Part shown: in pieces, positions 1 through 7,961 of the stretch
Layout of the letters: every line of letters starts with the position of its first letter
How positions within the stretch are numbered: the first letter of the stretch is position 1
DNA from: Bradyrhizobium_A sp052115025
Lineage (GTDB): Bacteria; Pseudomonadota; Alphaproteobacteria; Rhizobiales; Xanthobacteraceae
Assembly: GCF_052115025.1 (NCBI RefSeq)
Contig: NZ_JBFRFW010000003.1
Location: 310,001-374,000, forward strand
Reading direction: 5' to 3'
Length of the DNA: 64,000 nt
Notes under the pieces: generated by a model
Seen by the model: the letters and a program-made list of their open reading frames with translations, nothing else
Databases searched by the model: none
What the model was told of the DNA's origin: nothing
Program-made: the position numbers and the translations under genes

Positions 1-473
1 CCCTCGATATGGGCCCGCTGCGATTGCGAATTCGACACGGCGACGATGCCGGCGCGGGGGAATTCCCGTGCCATCCACAACGACAGCGAGCCCCAGCCGC
101 AGCCAAGCTCGAGGATACGCTGGCCATCGGCGAGGCCGGCGCGCACGCAGGTCTGCCGCAATGCCTCCTCCTCGGCCTGCTGCAGCGTTGCCCCGGCGGT
201 CGGATAGAAGCAGCTGGAATACTTGCGGTGCGGCCCCAGCACCATGCCGAAGAACGCCGCCGGCACCTCGTAGTGCTGGGCATTGGCGGCGCCGGTGTGC
301 TCGGCGATCGCCCGCGCGGTCATCTGGCGGGCGAACGCCGCATCGCTCGCCGCATCCCCGCGCGACAACCGCTGCGCGGTGCGGGCGCACAGCGCCTGAA
401 TGCCGGCGCGCACCATCACGTCGGGCAACGGCGCGCGCTCGGCGGCCGCGATGAGACTGGCGATCATGGTCAT
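1..473 (-). CDS. Cyclopropane-fatty-acyl-phospholipid synthase family SAM methyltransferase (3' part outside window)
   Basis: About 157 N-terminal residues are visible before the gene runs off the left edge. The reading frame contains 'QHYEVPAAFF' near residues 67-76 and 'YSSCFYP' near 85-91, followed by SAM-binding motif I 'LELGCGWGSL' at about 121-130. This combination is typical of the CFA synthase / Mycolic acid SAM methyltransferase family, which methylates unsaturated acyl chains or related substrates. The ATG at 473 is chosen because an upstream in-frame extension is blocked, and a GGAG lies about 13 bases before it. It lies 32 bases downstream of the DUF1295 gene on the same strand, and the two are probably co-transcribed. 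Family membership is clear, but the true substrate is not. Confidence 0.85.
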   Translation of the reverse strand, partial: MTMIASLIAAAERAPLPDVMVRAGIQALCARTAQRLSRGDAASDAAFARQMTARAIAEHTGAANAQHYEVPAAFFGMVLGPHRKYSSCFYPTAGATLQQAEEEALRQTCVRAGLADGQRILELGCGWGSLSLWMAREFPRAGIVAVSNSQSQRAHIE

Positions 474-505
474 GGCGGCATGCGCTCCATCGGAGACAAC
501 TGAAC

Positions 506-1321
506 TCAGCGGTCCGCCGCGACGCGCGGCGACCAGGGAAAGAAGCGGCTGGTGCGCGCCTGATAGGCGCGATACGCATCCCCGCGCGAGTGCAGCATCT
601 GCTCCTCGAGCGGCGGAATGCCGGTGACATGGACGAGGATCCAGTACATGATCAGTGGCGCCGGCAGTGTCGCGAAGCCCCAAGGATAACCGAGCGGATC
701 GGCGAGCGAGATCGCCATCACCGGGTAGGCCAGCCAACCCAGCCACTGGAAGAAATAGTTGGGATGCCGCGACAGCCGCCACAGCCCGGCGTCGCACACC
801 CGGCCGCGATTGGCGGCAGCGCTGCGGAAACGCTTCAGCTGCGTGTCCGCGACCGCTTCGCCGGCGATGCCCGCGGCGAGAAGCAGCGCGCCAAGCAGAT
901 CCTGTGCATCGAGCGGCCGTGGCGCGTGTGCTGCAACGAATATCGCGAACACCAGCGGCAACGAGCCCAGCGCCTGGTTCTGCAGGAAAACGAACATCCG
1001 GCGCGGCGCTTCCGCGCCCCAATCTGCCGCGAAACGGGCATAGCGCGGATCGTCGGCAATGCCGGCACTGCGCTGGGCGATATGGCGGCCGAGCCGCAAC
1101 GCCCACAATGCGATCAGCGCCGCGACCAGCCACTGCCGCGGCATAGGGGCCGACGCCTGCAGCGGCCACAGCGCTCCGGCCGCACCGATGCCGCCGAGCG
1201 AAAACGTCCAGATGGTGTCGACCCAGCCCGAATTGCCGGTGCGCTGCTGCACCAGCCACGCCCCCGCCATGCACACGGCGAAGGCCGCCGCCATCAGTAC
1301 CAGCGCCACCACAAATGCCAT
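506..1321 (-). CDS. DUF1295 family integral membrane protein
   Basis: This 271-residue protein has about six or seven hydrophobic segments. Near residues 170-215 it carries the family's conserved block, including 'RVCDAGLWRLSRHPNYF' followed by a 'QWLGW' stretch. DUF1295 belongs to the steroid 5-alpha-reductase / isoprenylcysteine methyltransferase-like membrane enzyme group, and the reaction of the bacterial members is largely unassigned. The conserved arginine, histidine and asparagine of the RHPNY motif would contact a cofactor in related enzymes. The gene starts at the ATG at 1321 and is followed after 32 bases by the CFA-synthase-like methyltransferase. That pairing suggests a shared role in modifying membrane lipids, which is an inference from neighbourhood only. 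Confidence 0.88.
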   Translation of the reverse strand: MAFVVALVLMAAAFAVCMAGAWLVQQRTGNSGWVDTIWTFSLGGIGAAGALWPLQASAPMPRQWLVAALIALWALRLGRHIAQRSAGIADDPRYARFAADWGAEAPRRMFVFLQNQALGSLPLVFAIFVAAHAPRPLDAQDLLGALLLAAGIAGEAVADTQLKRFRSAAANRGRVCDAGLWRLSRHPNYFFQWLGWLAYPVMAISLADPLGYPWGFATLPAPLIMYWILVHVTGIPPLEEQMLHSRGDAYRAYQARTSRFFPWSPRVAADR

Positions 1322-1526
1322 CGCTCCGCGCCTCCCGCCCTATCACGGGCCATTGACATTGCTGAGATACGAGCGCCTGCGGAGGCGGTTTCAACGCTGC
1401 GCGACGACCACCCGACCGGTTCCGCACAGTGCGGCTTTGCGGCCATGCTCCACCTTTCTTCCCGCCGCCGCTGTGCCATATTGGCGGAACGATACGCCTC
1501 ACGTGCAAGGACAGCAGACCCTCGAC

Positions 1527-2543
1527 ATGGCGCAAGGTACCCCAGACCGCTTCGCGGACGAAATCGCCCCGACAAAGCTCTCCTCGCCGCGGATCTTCCT
1601 GGTCCGCATGCTGGTTTTCCTGATCCTGTGCGCGCTGGTGCTGGTCGTGCTGTACAAGCAGGTGTGGGCCGCCTTCCTCGCCAATCCCGGCCTCAACGCG
1701 CTGATCGGCGCCGTGCTGGCGATCGGCATCCTGCTGTCGTTCCGCCAGGTGATCCGGCTCTATCCCGAAGTCTCGTGGGTCAACGGCTTCCGCATCGCCG
1801 ATCCCGGCCTCGCGGTCGACCGCCGGCCGCGGCTGCTGGCGCCGATGGCGGCGATCCTCGGCGACCGCGTCGGGCGCATGAGCATCACCCAGCAGACCAT
1901 GCGGCACCTGCTGGATTCGATCGCGACCCGGCTCGACGAAGCCCGCGACATCTCCCGCTACATGACCGGGCTTCTGGTATTCCTCGGCCTGCTCGGCACC
2001 TTCTGGGGCCTGATCGAGACGGTCGGCTCGGTCGGCAAGGTGATCGACGGGCTCAAGGTCGGCGGCGACGCCGGCGCGGTGTTCGACACGCTGAAGGAAG
2101 GCCTCGCCGCCCCGCTCGGCGGCATGGGCATCTCGTTCTCGTCCTCGCTGTTCGGCCTTGCCGGCTCGCTGATCCTCGGTTTCCTCGACCTGCAGTCGAG
2201 CCAGGCGCAGAACCGCTTCTACACCGACCTCGAGGACTGGCTGGCCACCACGGTGCGCGAGTACTCGTCGGAACGCGGCGGCACTGGCGCGGCGTTTGCG
2301 GGTGCGGACGGCACCCAGCTGCAGGGCGCGATCGAACGGCTGCGCACCACCGTGGAGGACATGGGGTCGCACCGCGCCACCACCACCGCGATGGCCAACC
2401 TCGCCGACGCGATCCAGGGCCTGGTGCAGCACATGCGCACCGAGCAGCAACTGATCCGCGAATGGGCCGACGGCCAGGGCGAGCTCAACCGCGACATCGG
2501 CAAGCTGCTGGAGCAGATTGCCCGCCAGCCCGAGAAGAACTGA
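1527..2543 (+). CDS. MotA/TolQ/ExbB-type proton-channel membrane protein
   Basis: This 338-residue protein has four predicted membrane helices, near 24-44, 56-72, 144-165 and 198-222. The last two carry the MotA/TolQ/ExbB signatures 'GLLGTFWGLIETVGSV' and 'APLGGMGISFSSSLFG'. Such proteins form the stator or ion-channel half of proton-driven machines. The ATG at 1527 is preferred over much longer open-frame starts because it follows an AAGGA and starts directly before a charged tail and the first helix. A gene for an OmpA/MotB-like partner begins 27 bases downstream. No flagellar genes are near, so a true flagellar MotA role is doubtful. A cell-envelope energy or peptidoglycan-associated role is more likely. 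Confidence 0.85.
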   Translation: MAQGTPDRFADEIAPTKLSSPRIFLVRMLVFLILCALVLVVLYKQVWAAFLANPGLNALIGAVLAIGILLSFRQVIRLYPEVSWVNGFRIADPGLAVDRRPRLLAPMAAILGDRVGRMSITQQTMRHLLDSIATRLDEARDISRYMTGLLVFLGLLGTFWGLIETVGSVGKVIDGLKVGGDAGAVFDTLKEGLAAPLGGMGISFSSSLFGLAGSLILGFLDLQSSQAQNRFYTDLEDWLATTVREYSSERGGTGAAFAGADGTQLQGAIERLRTTVEDMGSHRATTTAMANLADAIQGLVQHMRTEQQLIREWADGQGELNRDIGKLLEQIARQPEKN

Positions 2544-2570
2544 CGCCGCCCGATCACGGAGATTGCCGAT

Positions 2571-3599
2571 ATGGCGCTTGCCCGCGGACGAAGGTCCGAT
2601 TCCGGCTTCAACTACTGGCCCGGCTTCGTCGACGCACTGTCGACGCTGGTGCTGGCGATCGTATTCCTGCTGTCGGTCTTCCTGGTGGTGCAGTTCTTCC
2701 TGTCCCAGGAGGTCACCGGCAAGGACAAGGCGCTGGAGCGCCTCAATGCCCAGATCGCTCAGCTCACCGACCTGCTGTCGCTGGAGAAGTTGAGCAAGCT
2801 CAACATCGAGGACCAGCTCGGCCAGATGCGCGCCGGTCTCGCCTCGGCGGAGGCCGAACGCGACCGCGTCAAGGGGCTCTATGACGGCCTCGCCGCCACC
2901 GGCAACGACGCCGCCGGCCGCGCCAGCGAGCTCGGCAAGGCGCTGGATTCGGAGAAGCAGCTCACGAGCCGGGCGCTCGCCCAGGTCGAAGTCCTGAACC
3001 AGCAGATCAGCGCGCTGCGGCGCCAGCTCGCCGCGCTGGAGCAGGCGCTCGATGCCTCGGAGAAGAAGGACAAGGAGGCGCAGAGCCGCATCGCCGACCT
3101 CGGCTCGCGCCTGAATGTGGCGCTGGCGCAGCGGGTGCAGGAGCTGTCGCGCTACCGCTCGGAGTTCTTCGGCCGGCTGCGCACCATTCTCGGCAACCGG
3201 CCCGACATCCGCGTGGTCGGCGACCGCTTCGTGTTCCAGTCGGAGGTGTTCTTCGACACCGGCCAGGCGCAGCTATTACCGGAGGGCCGCGCCGAGCTCG
3301 ACCAGCTCGCCACCGCCCTGACCGACCTCGACAAGCAGATTCCCAGCGAAATTCCCTGGGTGCTGCGCGTCGACGGCCACACCGACGTGCGGCCGATCGC
3401 CAGCCCCGAGTTCAAGTCGAACTGGGAGCTGTCGGCGGCGCGCGCCATCTCGGTGGTGCAGTACCTGATCTCCAAGGGCGTGTCGCCGCAGCGCCTGGTC
3501 GCCGCCGGCTTCGGCGAATTCCAGCCGCTCGACCCCGCCAAGACGGATGAGGCCTACGCCCGCAACCGCCGTATCGAGCTCAAGCTGACGGAGCGGTGA
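2571..3599 (+). CDS. OmpA/MotB-like peptidoglycan-binding membrane protein with long coiled coil
   Basis: The 342-residue protein has one N-terminal membrane helix (about 23-43) with an aspartate at residue 21 at its edge, as in MotB-type stator subunits. A long charged coiled coil follows (about 50-195) and then an OmpA-like domain (about 215-340). The OmpA domain shows 'DGHTDVRP' (268-275), 'NWELSAARA' (284-292) and 'RNRRIELKL' (331-339), the usual peptidoglycan-binding motifs. It follows the MotA/TolQ-like gene by 27 bases with GGAG before the ATG, so the two most likely form one complex. The coiled coil is much longer than in MotB, which argues for a periplasm-spanning envelope complex rather than a flagellar stator. 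Confidence 0.87.
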   Translation: MALARGRRSDSGFNYWPGFVDALSTLVLAIVFLLSVFLVVQFFLSQEVTGKDKALERLNAQIAQLTDLLSLEKLSKLNIEDQLGQMRAGLASAEAERDRVKGLYDGLAATGNDAAGRASELGKALDSEKQLTSRALAQVEVLNQQISALRRQLAALEQALDASEKKDKEAQSRIADLGSRLNVALAQRVQELSRYRSEFFGRLRTILGNRPDIRVVGDRFVFQSEVFFDTGQAQLLPEGRAELDQLATALTDLDKQIPSEIPWVLRVDGHTDVRPIASPEFKSNWELSAARAISVVQYLISKGVSPQRLVAAGFGEFQPLDPAKTDEAYARNRRIELKLTER

Positions 3600-3633
3600 T
3601 GCGGAGCGGCGACGTCGCCACTTATGATGCGTC

Positions 3634-3717
3634 ATTGCCGGGCTTGGTCCGGCAATCCAGCTTGTTCCGTGACCACGTCGCGCGCGAAAGCCGGATGCGC
3701 GGGTCAAGCCCGCGCAT
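3634..3717. repeat. Pair of palindromic intergenic repeats
   Basis: Two short palindromes lie in the gap between the OmpA-like gene and the GNAT gene. One at 3634-3655 pairs ATTGCCGG with CCGGCAAT. One at 3695-3717 pairs ATGCGCGGG with CCCGCGCAT around the loop TCAAG. Such elements are scattered in many copies between genes in Bradyrhizobium-type genomes, which is family knowledge. They could fold in RNA but have no U-tract. Confidence 0.6.
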
Positions 3718-3765
3718 GACGCCGGGGGTTACGGACCGCGCGCTCAAAGCGACGACGGCACAATA

Positions 3766-4218
3766 ATGCCCGAGCCCAGCATCACCCTCCGCCCCTACCG
3801 CGCAACCGACGAGGATGCGGCGATCGAGCTGTGGCAGCGCACCTGGCAGCTCGCCTATCCCGCGATCGATTTCGCCGCGCGGGTGCCGTGGTGGCGCGAG
3901 CGCTGGCGCGCCGAACTCGTCCCGGCCGCGCAGATCGTCGTTGCCGAAGAGGACGGCACGCTGGCCGGCTTCGTCACCATCGATGCGAGCGGCTATCTCG
4001 ACCAGTTGGTGGTCGGCCCGAGCCACTGGGGATCACCGATCGGCCGGCTGCTGGTGGATGAAGCCAAGCGGCTGTCGCCGGACGGCATCACCCTGCTCGT
4101 CAACAGCGACAACGCCCGCGCCATCGGCTTCTATCACAAGCATGGTTTTGTCGACGCCGGCGACGACGTCAATCCGGTCTCCGGCCGCCCGGTCAAGCGG
4201 ATGCGGTGGACACCGTGA
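3766..4218 (+). CDS. GNAT family N-acetyltransferase
   Basis: This 150-residue protein has the GNAT layout: an N-terminal 'ITLRPYRATDEDAAIELW' type strand-helix, a central 'LAGFVTIDASGYLDQLVVGPSHWG' type strand, and 'GITLLVNSDNARAIGFYHKHGF' near the C-terminus. The last of these is the acetyl-CoA proximal strand and helix with the common 'N..A..FY.k.GF' pattern. The pyrophosphate-binding loop corresponds to 'WGSPIGRLL'. The substrate cannot be told from the sequence. The gene stands alone on the plus strand and a hairpin terminator follows at 4281-4310. Confidence 0.88.
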   Translation: MPEPSITLRPYRATDEDAAIELWQRTWQLAYPAIDFAARVPWWRERWRAELVPAAQIVVAEEDGTLAGFVTIDASGYLDQLVVGPSHWGSPIGRLLVDEAKRLSPDGITLLVNSDNARAIGFYHKHGFVDAGDDVNPVSGRPVKRMRWTP

Positions 4219-4280
4219 TGATGGTGCGGCTTCCGCCCTCAGGATGAGGGGCGGTGTTGTGGCCGCTGACCCGGGTCCGC

Positions 4281-4310
4281 GCGATCCGTCAAGGACGGAT
4301 CGCGCTTTTT
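4281..4310 (+). terminator. Rho-independent terminator after the GNAT gene
   Basis: A perfect 10-base-pair stem (4281-4290 with 4294-4303) has a three-base loop AAG and is followed by GCTTTTT. It lies about 60 bases after the GNAT stop codon and before the convergent ABC exporter gene. Confidence 0.85.
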
Positions 4311-4338
4311 GGCCCGGCTTTGGGGACGATGATTGCCG

Positions 4339-6192
4339 TCAGATGCCTTCGAACTGCAGCCGCGCCAGCTTGGCATAGAGGCCATCGGCCGCGACAAGGC
4401 TCGTGTGCGTGCCCTGCTCGACGATCCTGCCGTTCTCCATGACCAGGATGCGGTCGCATGACAACACGGTGGCGAGGCGGTGCGCGATCACCAGCGTAGT
4501 GCGGTGCTGCATCAGGTCCTCCAGCGCGGTCTGCACCAGCGTCTCGCTCTCGGCATCGAGGGCCGACGTCGCCTCGTCGAGCAGTAGCAGCGGCGCGTCG
4601 CGCAGGATGGCGCGCGCGATCGCGATGCGCTGGCGCTGGCCGCCGGACAGCGTCACGCCACGCTCGCCGAGTTCGGTGTCGAAGCCCTTCGGCAAGCGGC
4701 GGATGAACTCGGTGGCGTGGGCCTGCTCGGCGGCGCGCTCGACGTCGGCATCGCTGGCGTCGGGCCGGCCGAAGCGGATGTTATCCCGCGCGGTGCCGGA
4801 GAACACCACCGTGTCCTGCGGTACCAGCGCAATGCGGCTGCGCAGGTCCTGCGGCGTGACGTCCGGAATCGGCACGCCGTCGAACGACACGACACCGCCC
4901 GACGGATCGTAGAACCGCATCAGGAGGTGGAACAGCGTGCTCTTGCCGGCGCCGGACGGACCGACCACCGCAACGCGCTCGCCGGCGCGGACCGTGAACG
5001 ACACACCGTCCACCACCACATGCTGCGGCCGCGTCGGATAGGCGAACCGCACGTCGGTGAACGCGATGTCGCCGCGCGGGGGCTGCGGCAGTGTCTTCGG
5101 CGCCGCGGGCGCGGCGATATCGGGCTGCACCCGCAGGATCTCAAACAGCCGCTCCGAAGCGCCGGCCGCCGCCGAGATCTCGCCCCACACCTGGCTGAGC
5201 TCACCAAGGCCGCCGGCTGCGAACGCGGCATAGAGCACGAACTGGCCGAGCCGGCCGGCGCTGATGTGGCCGGTGAGCACGTCGTGGGAGCCGACCCACA
5301 GGATCGCGACCACGCTGGAGAAGATCAGGAAGATCACGATCGCCGTGAGGAAAGCCCGGGCGCGGGTGGAGTAGCGCGCGGCGTCGAACGCGCGGCCGAC
5401 CTCGGCGCCGAACCGCGACGATGCCAGCCGCTCGTTGGTGAACGCCTGCAGGGTGCGGATCGCGCCGATCAGCTCGGAGGCATAGGACGAGGCATCCGCC
5501 AGCGTGTCCTGCGCGCCGCGCGACAGCGTGCGCACACGCCGGCCGAACGCCACCAGCGGCAGCACGATCAACGGGATCACCGCGAGCACGAAGCCCGAGA
5601 GCCGCGGGCTGGTCACCACCATCATGCTGGAGGCGCCGATGAACAGCACGAGATTGCGCAGCGCCACCGACACCGAGGCGCCGACCGCCGACTTGATCTG
5701 GGTGGTGTCGGCGGTGAGGCGCGACACCAGCTCGCCGCTGTGGCTGCGGTCGAAGAACGCCGGCGACAGCCGCACCAGGTGATTGAACACGTCGCGGCGC
5801 AGGTCGGCAACGATGCGCTCACCGAGCGTGATGACGAGGTAGTAGCGCGAGGCGCTGGCGAGGGCGAGCACCGCCACCACGCCGATCATCACGCCGAAAT
5901 AGCTGTTGATCAGGGCGACGCCGCTCGGGCTGAAGCCGAGGTCGATCATCCGTCGCACCGCGATCGGCACCGCCAGCGTCGCCAGCGAGGCCACGATCAG
6001 CGCGACCAGCGCTGCCAGCGCCTGACCGCGGTAGCGCGCCACATAAGGCCACAGCGCCAGCAGGGGGCGCAGGCGATTGCCGCGGGCCGGCTTGGCCTCC
6101 GCTGCGTCCGCTCCGTGCTGCGGCGCCGGCCGCGTCGTCGTCGCCGCCGGCTCGGCCCGGCCCCGCAGGTCGCCCTGCTCCATCGCGCTCAT
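4339..6192 (-). CDS. ABC exporter half-transporter (MsbA/BmrA type, fused membrane and ATPase domains)
   Basis: The 617-residue protein joins an ABC type-1 transmembrane domain (about 45-345, six helices) to a nucleotide-binding domain. The ATPase motifs are complete: Walker A 'GPSGAGKST' at 411-419, Q-loop Q459, signature 'LSGGQ' at 515-519, Walker B 'LLLLDE' at 535-540 and H-loop H571. It should homodimerise in the inner membrane and export a hydrophobic substrate such as lipid or drug, though the substrate is not readable here. The first 40 residues are a polar alanine- and arginine-rich tail. It stands alone, convergent with the GNAT gene and divergent from rpmE. Confidence 0.93.
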   Translation of the reverse strand: MSAMEQGDLRGRAEPAATTTRPAPQHGADAAEAKPARGNRLRPLLALWPYVARYRGQALAALVALIVASLATLAVPIAVRRMIDLGFSPSGVALINSYFGVMIGVVAVLALASASRYYLVITLGERIVADLRRDVFNHLVRLSPAFFDRSHSGELVSRLTADTTQIKSAVGASVSVALRNLVLFIGASSMMVVTSPRLSGFVLAVIPLIVLPLVAFGRRVRTLSRGAQDTLADASSYASELIGAIRTLQAFTNERLASSRFGAEVGRAFDAARYSTRARAFLTAIVIFLIFSSVVAILWVGSHDVLTGHISAGRLGQFVLYAAFAAGGLGELSQVWGEISAAAGASERLFEILRVQPDIAAPAAPKTLPQPPRGDIAFTDVRFAYPTRPQHVVVDGVSFTVRAGERVAVVGPSGAGKSTLFHLLMRFYDPSGGVVSFDGVPIPDVTPQDLRSRIALVPQDTVVFSGTARDNIRFGRPDASDADVERAAEQAHATEFIRRLPKGFDTELGERGVTLSGGQRQRIAIARAILRDAPLLLLDEATSALDAESETLVQTALEDLMQHRTTLVIAHRLATVLSCDRILVMENGRIVEQGTHTSLVAADGLYAKLARLQFEGI

Positions 6193-6293
6193 CTCGTCTG
6201 ACCTGCCATGCTGTTGGTTCGGCCTGCTTTTTCAGCGCCTCAGATAGGCCGGACGGCGGCCGCTGGCAAACAGGACAGAACGTCCTCGGCAGC

Positions 6294-6322
6294 TTGTTTC
6301 CGAGCCCGCCATGCGTTATAGA
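6294..6322 (+). promoter_or_regulatory. Sigma-70-type promoter for rpmE
   Basis: TTGTTT at 6294-6299 is separated by 17 bases from TATAGA at 6317-6322. The pair lies about 70 bases upstream of the rpmE start and points toward it. Confidence 0.6.
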
Positions 6323-6394
6323 GCGGCCCGAATTCGCCCCCGAAAACACGGATCACGTCAGGACGAGCGCGCCGCGCGCCAAGAGGATTTTGCG

Positions 6395-6619
6395 ATGAAA
6401 ACCGAAATTCACCCGAATTATCATAACATTAAGGTCGTCATGACCGACGGGACGGAGTTCATCACCCGCTCGACCTACGGCAAGGAAGGCGACACGCTGA
6501 ACCTTGACATCGACTCCAAGTCGCATCCGGCGTGGACCGGCGGTCAGCAGCAGCTCCTCGACCGCGGTGGCCGCGTGTCCCGCTTCCAGAAGAAGTTCTC
6601 GGGCCTGCTCAAGAAGTGA
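6395..6619 (+). CDS. rpmE: 50S ribosomal protein L31
   Basis: This 74-residue protein is L31 along its whole length. It has 'MKTEIHPNYH' at the start, 'HPAWTGG' in the middle and 'RGGRVSRFQKKF' near the end. It lacks the zinc-binding cysteines found in the CxxC type, so it is the zinc-independent form usual in alphaproteobacteria. L31 sits in the large ribosomal subunit at the contact with the small subunit. The ATG at 6395 is chosen over an earlier in-frame start at 6311 because it matches the family start and follows an AGAGGA ribosome-binding site. A sigma-70 promoter and a strong terminator frame it as a single-gene unit. Confidence 0.97.
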   Translation: MKTEIHPNYHNIKVVMTDGTEFITRSTYGKEGDTLNLDIDSKSHPAWTGGQQQLLDRGGRVSRFQKKFSGLLKK

Positions 6620-6657
6620 CCAATCCGGGGTTGCAAACTCCGTCGACTGCAAACAAA

Positions 6658-6685
6658 AACGCCCCGGCTCGGCCGGGGCGTTTTT
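6658..6685 (+). terminator. Rho-independent terminator after rpmE
   Basis: The stem CGCCCCGGC (6660-6668) pairs with GCCGGGGCG (6672-6680) around the loop TCG and is followed by TTTTT. An A-rich left side may let it work on the opposite strand too. Confidence 0.9.
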
Positions 6686-6757
6686 CGTATGCGGGATCAG
6701 CTGTGATCGTCGCAGCAGACCGGCGCGGAACAAGCGCGCCGGAACCGGCCAGTGACC

Positions 6758-7264
6758 TCAGCGCTCGAAGGCGGCCTTGAGGCGGTCGAGCTGTGGCATC
6801 AGCGGATTGCCCGACTGCACCGGCTCACTGGCATGCATGCTGGCGTCGAGGCGGCGCACCTTGGTCTGCAGGGCCATCGAGCGCGTGATCAGCTCCCGCA
6901 GCGCCTCCGGCAGCTTTTCGACCATGTCCGTGGCACCGGGATCGGCCGCGGTCAGCTTGACCTTGGTCTTCTCGCGATTGGCTTGTGCCAGCGACATCTC
7001 GCCTTCCTTCACCGCGCGATGCAGCAGCAGCCAGGATGCGAGCTGCATCAGCCGCGTGGTCAGGCGCATGCTCTCGGTGGCATAGGTCAGACCGACAGAA
7101 CGCTCCAGCGTCTTGGCCTCATTGCGCCCGGCGCCATCGAGATAGGCGGCCGTCTCCTCGACCAGATCCATGCCTTCACGAAACAACGTCCCGAACGCCG
7201 CGGAATTGGTCAGCCGTTCACTGAACATGACAAGGCCGGCTTCGCTTTGCGCAATCTCCGACAT
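6758..7264 (-). CDS. rcdA: RcdA-like DUF1465 protein, regulator of CtrA degradation
   Basis: This 168-residue helical protein shows the DUF1465 hallmark 'YATESMRLTTRLMQLASWLL' region around residues 59-78, followed by 'HRAVKEGEMSL'. In Caulobacter the DUF1465 protein RcdA is a cytoplasmic adaptor that, with CpdR and PopA, brings the cell-cycle master regulator CtrA to the ClpXP protease. Whether it plays exactly this role here is inferred from family membership. The ATG at 7264 is preferred to an upstream frame start at 7360, because the 32 extra residues do not resemble the family and GAGG lies just before 7264. A gene for another cell-cycle factor, TrcR, lies at 19098. Confidence 0.85.
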   Translation of the reverse strand: MSEIAQSEAGLVMFSERLTNSAAFGTLFREGMDLVEETAAYLDGAGRNEAKTLERSVGLTYATESMRLTTRLMQLASWLLLHRAVKEGEMSLAQANREKTKVKLTAADPGATDMVEKLPEALRELITRSMALQTKVRRLDASMHASEPVQSGNPLMPQLDRLKAAFER

Positions 7265-7588
7265 GGTTAACGCCTCACTCAACAGCACGCAGAATATGAT
7301 GAACAAATCATTGCGCGCCGGCTTCCGAGAGTCCAGTCGCGACAACGAACGACCGTGCAATATGGTTTCCAGCGGAATGAAGGCTGTGAGTAAAGATCGA
7401 GCGGTATCGAAAGATCAAAAAAGAGCCGCCGTTTCCGGCGGCTTTTGAAGTTGATAACAGGGAGGCGTCAAACAGAGTGGACAGGAGCCACTCGGTGTCC
7501 AAAAGATGGACACCCAAGTAATGAAGGAGAAAGCTTAATCTCCCGTAAATGAGGGGTTTTCTTCAGCTTTCGTTTGCCAAACCGCCGA
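7265..7588. other. Gene-free stretch between rcdA and the DUF1192 gene
   Basis: No convincing gene is seen in these 324 bases. The stretch holds the terminator hairpin at 7417-7446 and a second small hairpin, GGTGTCC (7494-7500) with GGACACC (7508-7514) around an A-rich loop. It is more A+T-rich than its neighbours. The rcdA promoter is expected near 7270-7400, but no clear box pair stands out. Confidence 0.5.
7417..7446 (-). terminator. Likely bidirectional terminator after the DUF1192 gene
   Basis: GCCGCCG (7425-7431) pairs with CGGCGGC (7436-7442). The stem is followed by TTTT on the plus strand and by CTTTTTT when read on the minus strand. The minus-strand reading would end the DUF1192 transcript. 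Confidence 0.75.
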
Positions 7589-7780
7589 TCATGACTTGAA
7601 GAACTGGTTGGCGGCGTCGCGCGACGCCTTCTTCTTGCCGAGCGCGGTCTCGAGCCGTGCGATCTCCTCGCGCAACAGCGCGATGCGGTCGTTCAGCTCT
7701 TCGACCGACAGCAGCGACAGGTCCTGTCCGATCTCATGGCTGATCTTCTTCTTCGGGCGGTCGTCGTCATCCAAGGCCAT
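7589..7780 (-). CDS. DUF1192 family small protein
   Basis: This 63-residue protein starts 'MALDDDDRPKKKISHEIGQD'. It continues with a helical heptad region 'SVEELNDRIALLREEIARLE' and ends in 'AANQFFKS', which is the full DUF1192 pattern of alphaproteobacteria. The function is unknown. It looks like a short coiled-coil protein with an acidic-basic head. The ATG at 7780 has GGAG about nine bases upstream, which decides it over a start five codons earlier. It is divergent from the quinone oxidoreductase gene and ends before the hairpin at 7417-7446. Confidence 0.88.
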   Translation of the reverse strand: MALDDDDRPKKKISHEIGQDLSLLSVEELNDRIALLREEIARLETALGKKKASRDAANQFFKS

Positions 7781-7961
7781 CGTCACATTCTCCACGCATG
7801 CCGGTTCCAGCGATCCTTCACGGCCTCCGCCGCGCGACCGCCGACACGCCCCTGCACGCTTTCTTGATCCGCCGCGGCACGGCGGCAGTCCCCGCGCCGC
7901 CCGAACACGCTATAAAGCGTGCCGTTCCGACCATAGCCGCCTTCCAGCGCAAGGACCAACC

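Noticed and set aside
590..2884. A 764-residue plus-strand frame across DUF1295 and the MotA-like gene
   Set aside because: It overlaps two well-supported genes in other frames and has no family motif.
1527..3599. Assignment of the pair as flagellar motA and motB
   Set aside because: There are no flagellar neighbours, and the OmpA protein has a long coiled coil unlike MotB. A general stator-like call is safer.
4717..6201. A 494-residue plus-strand frame opposite the ABC exporter
   Set aside because: It is an antisense shadow of a gene with all ATPase motifs intact.
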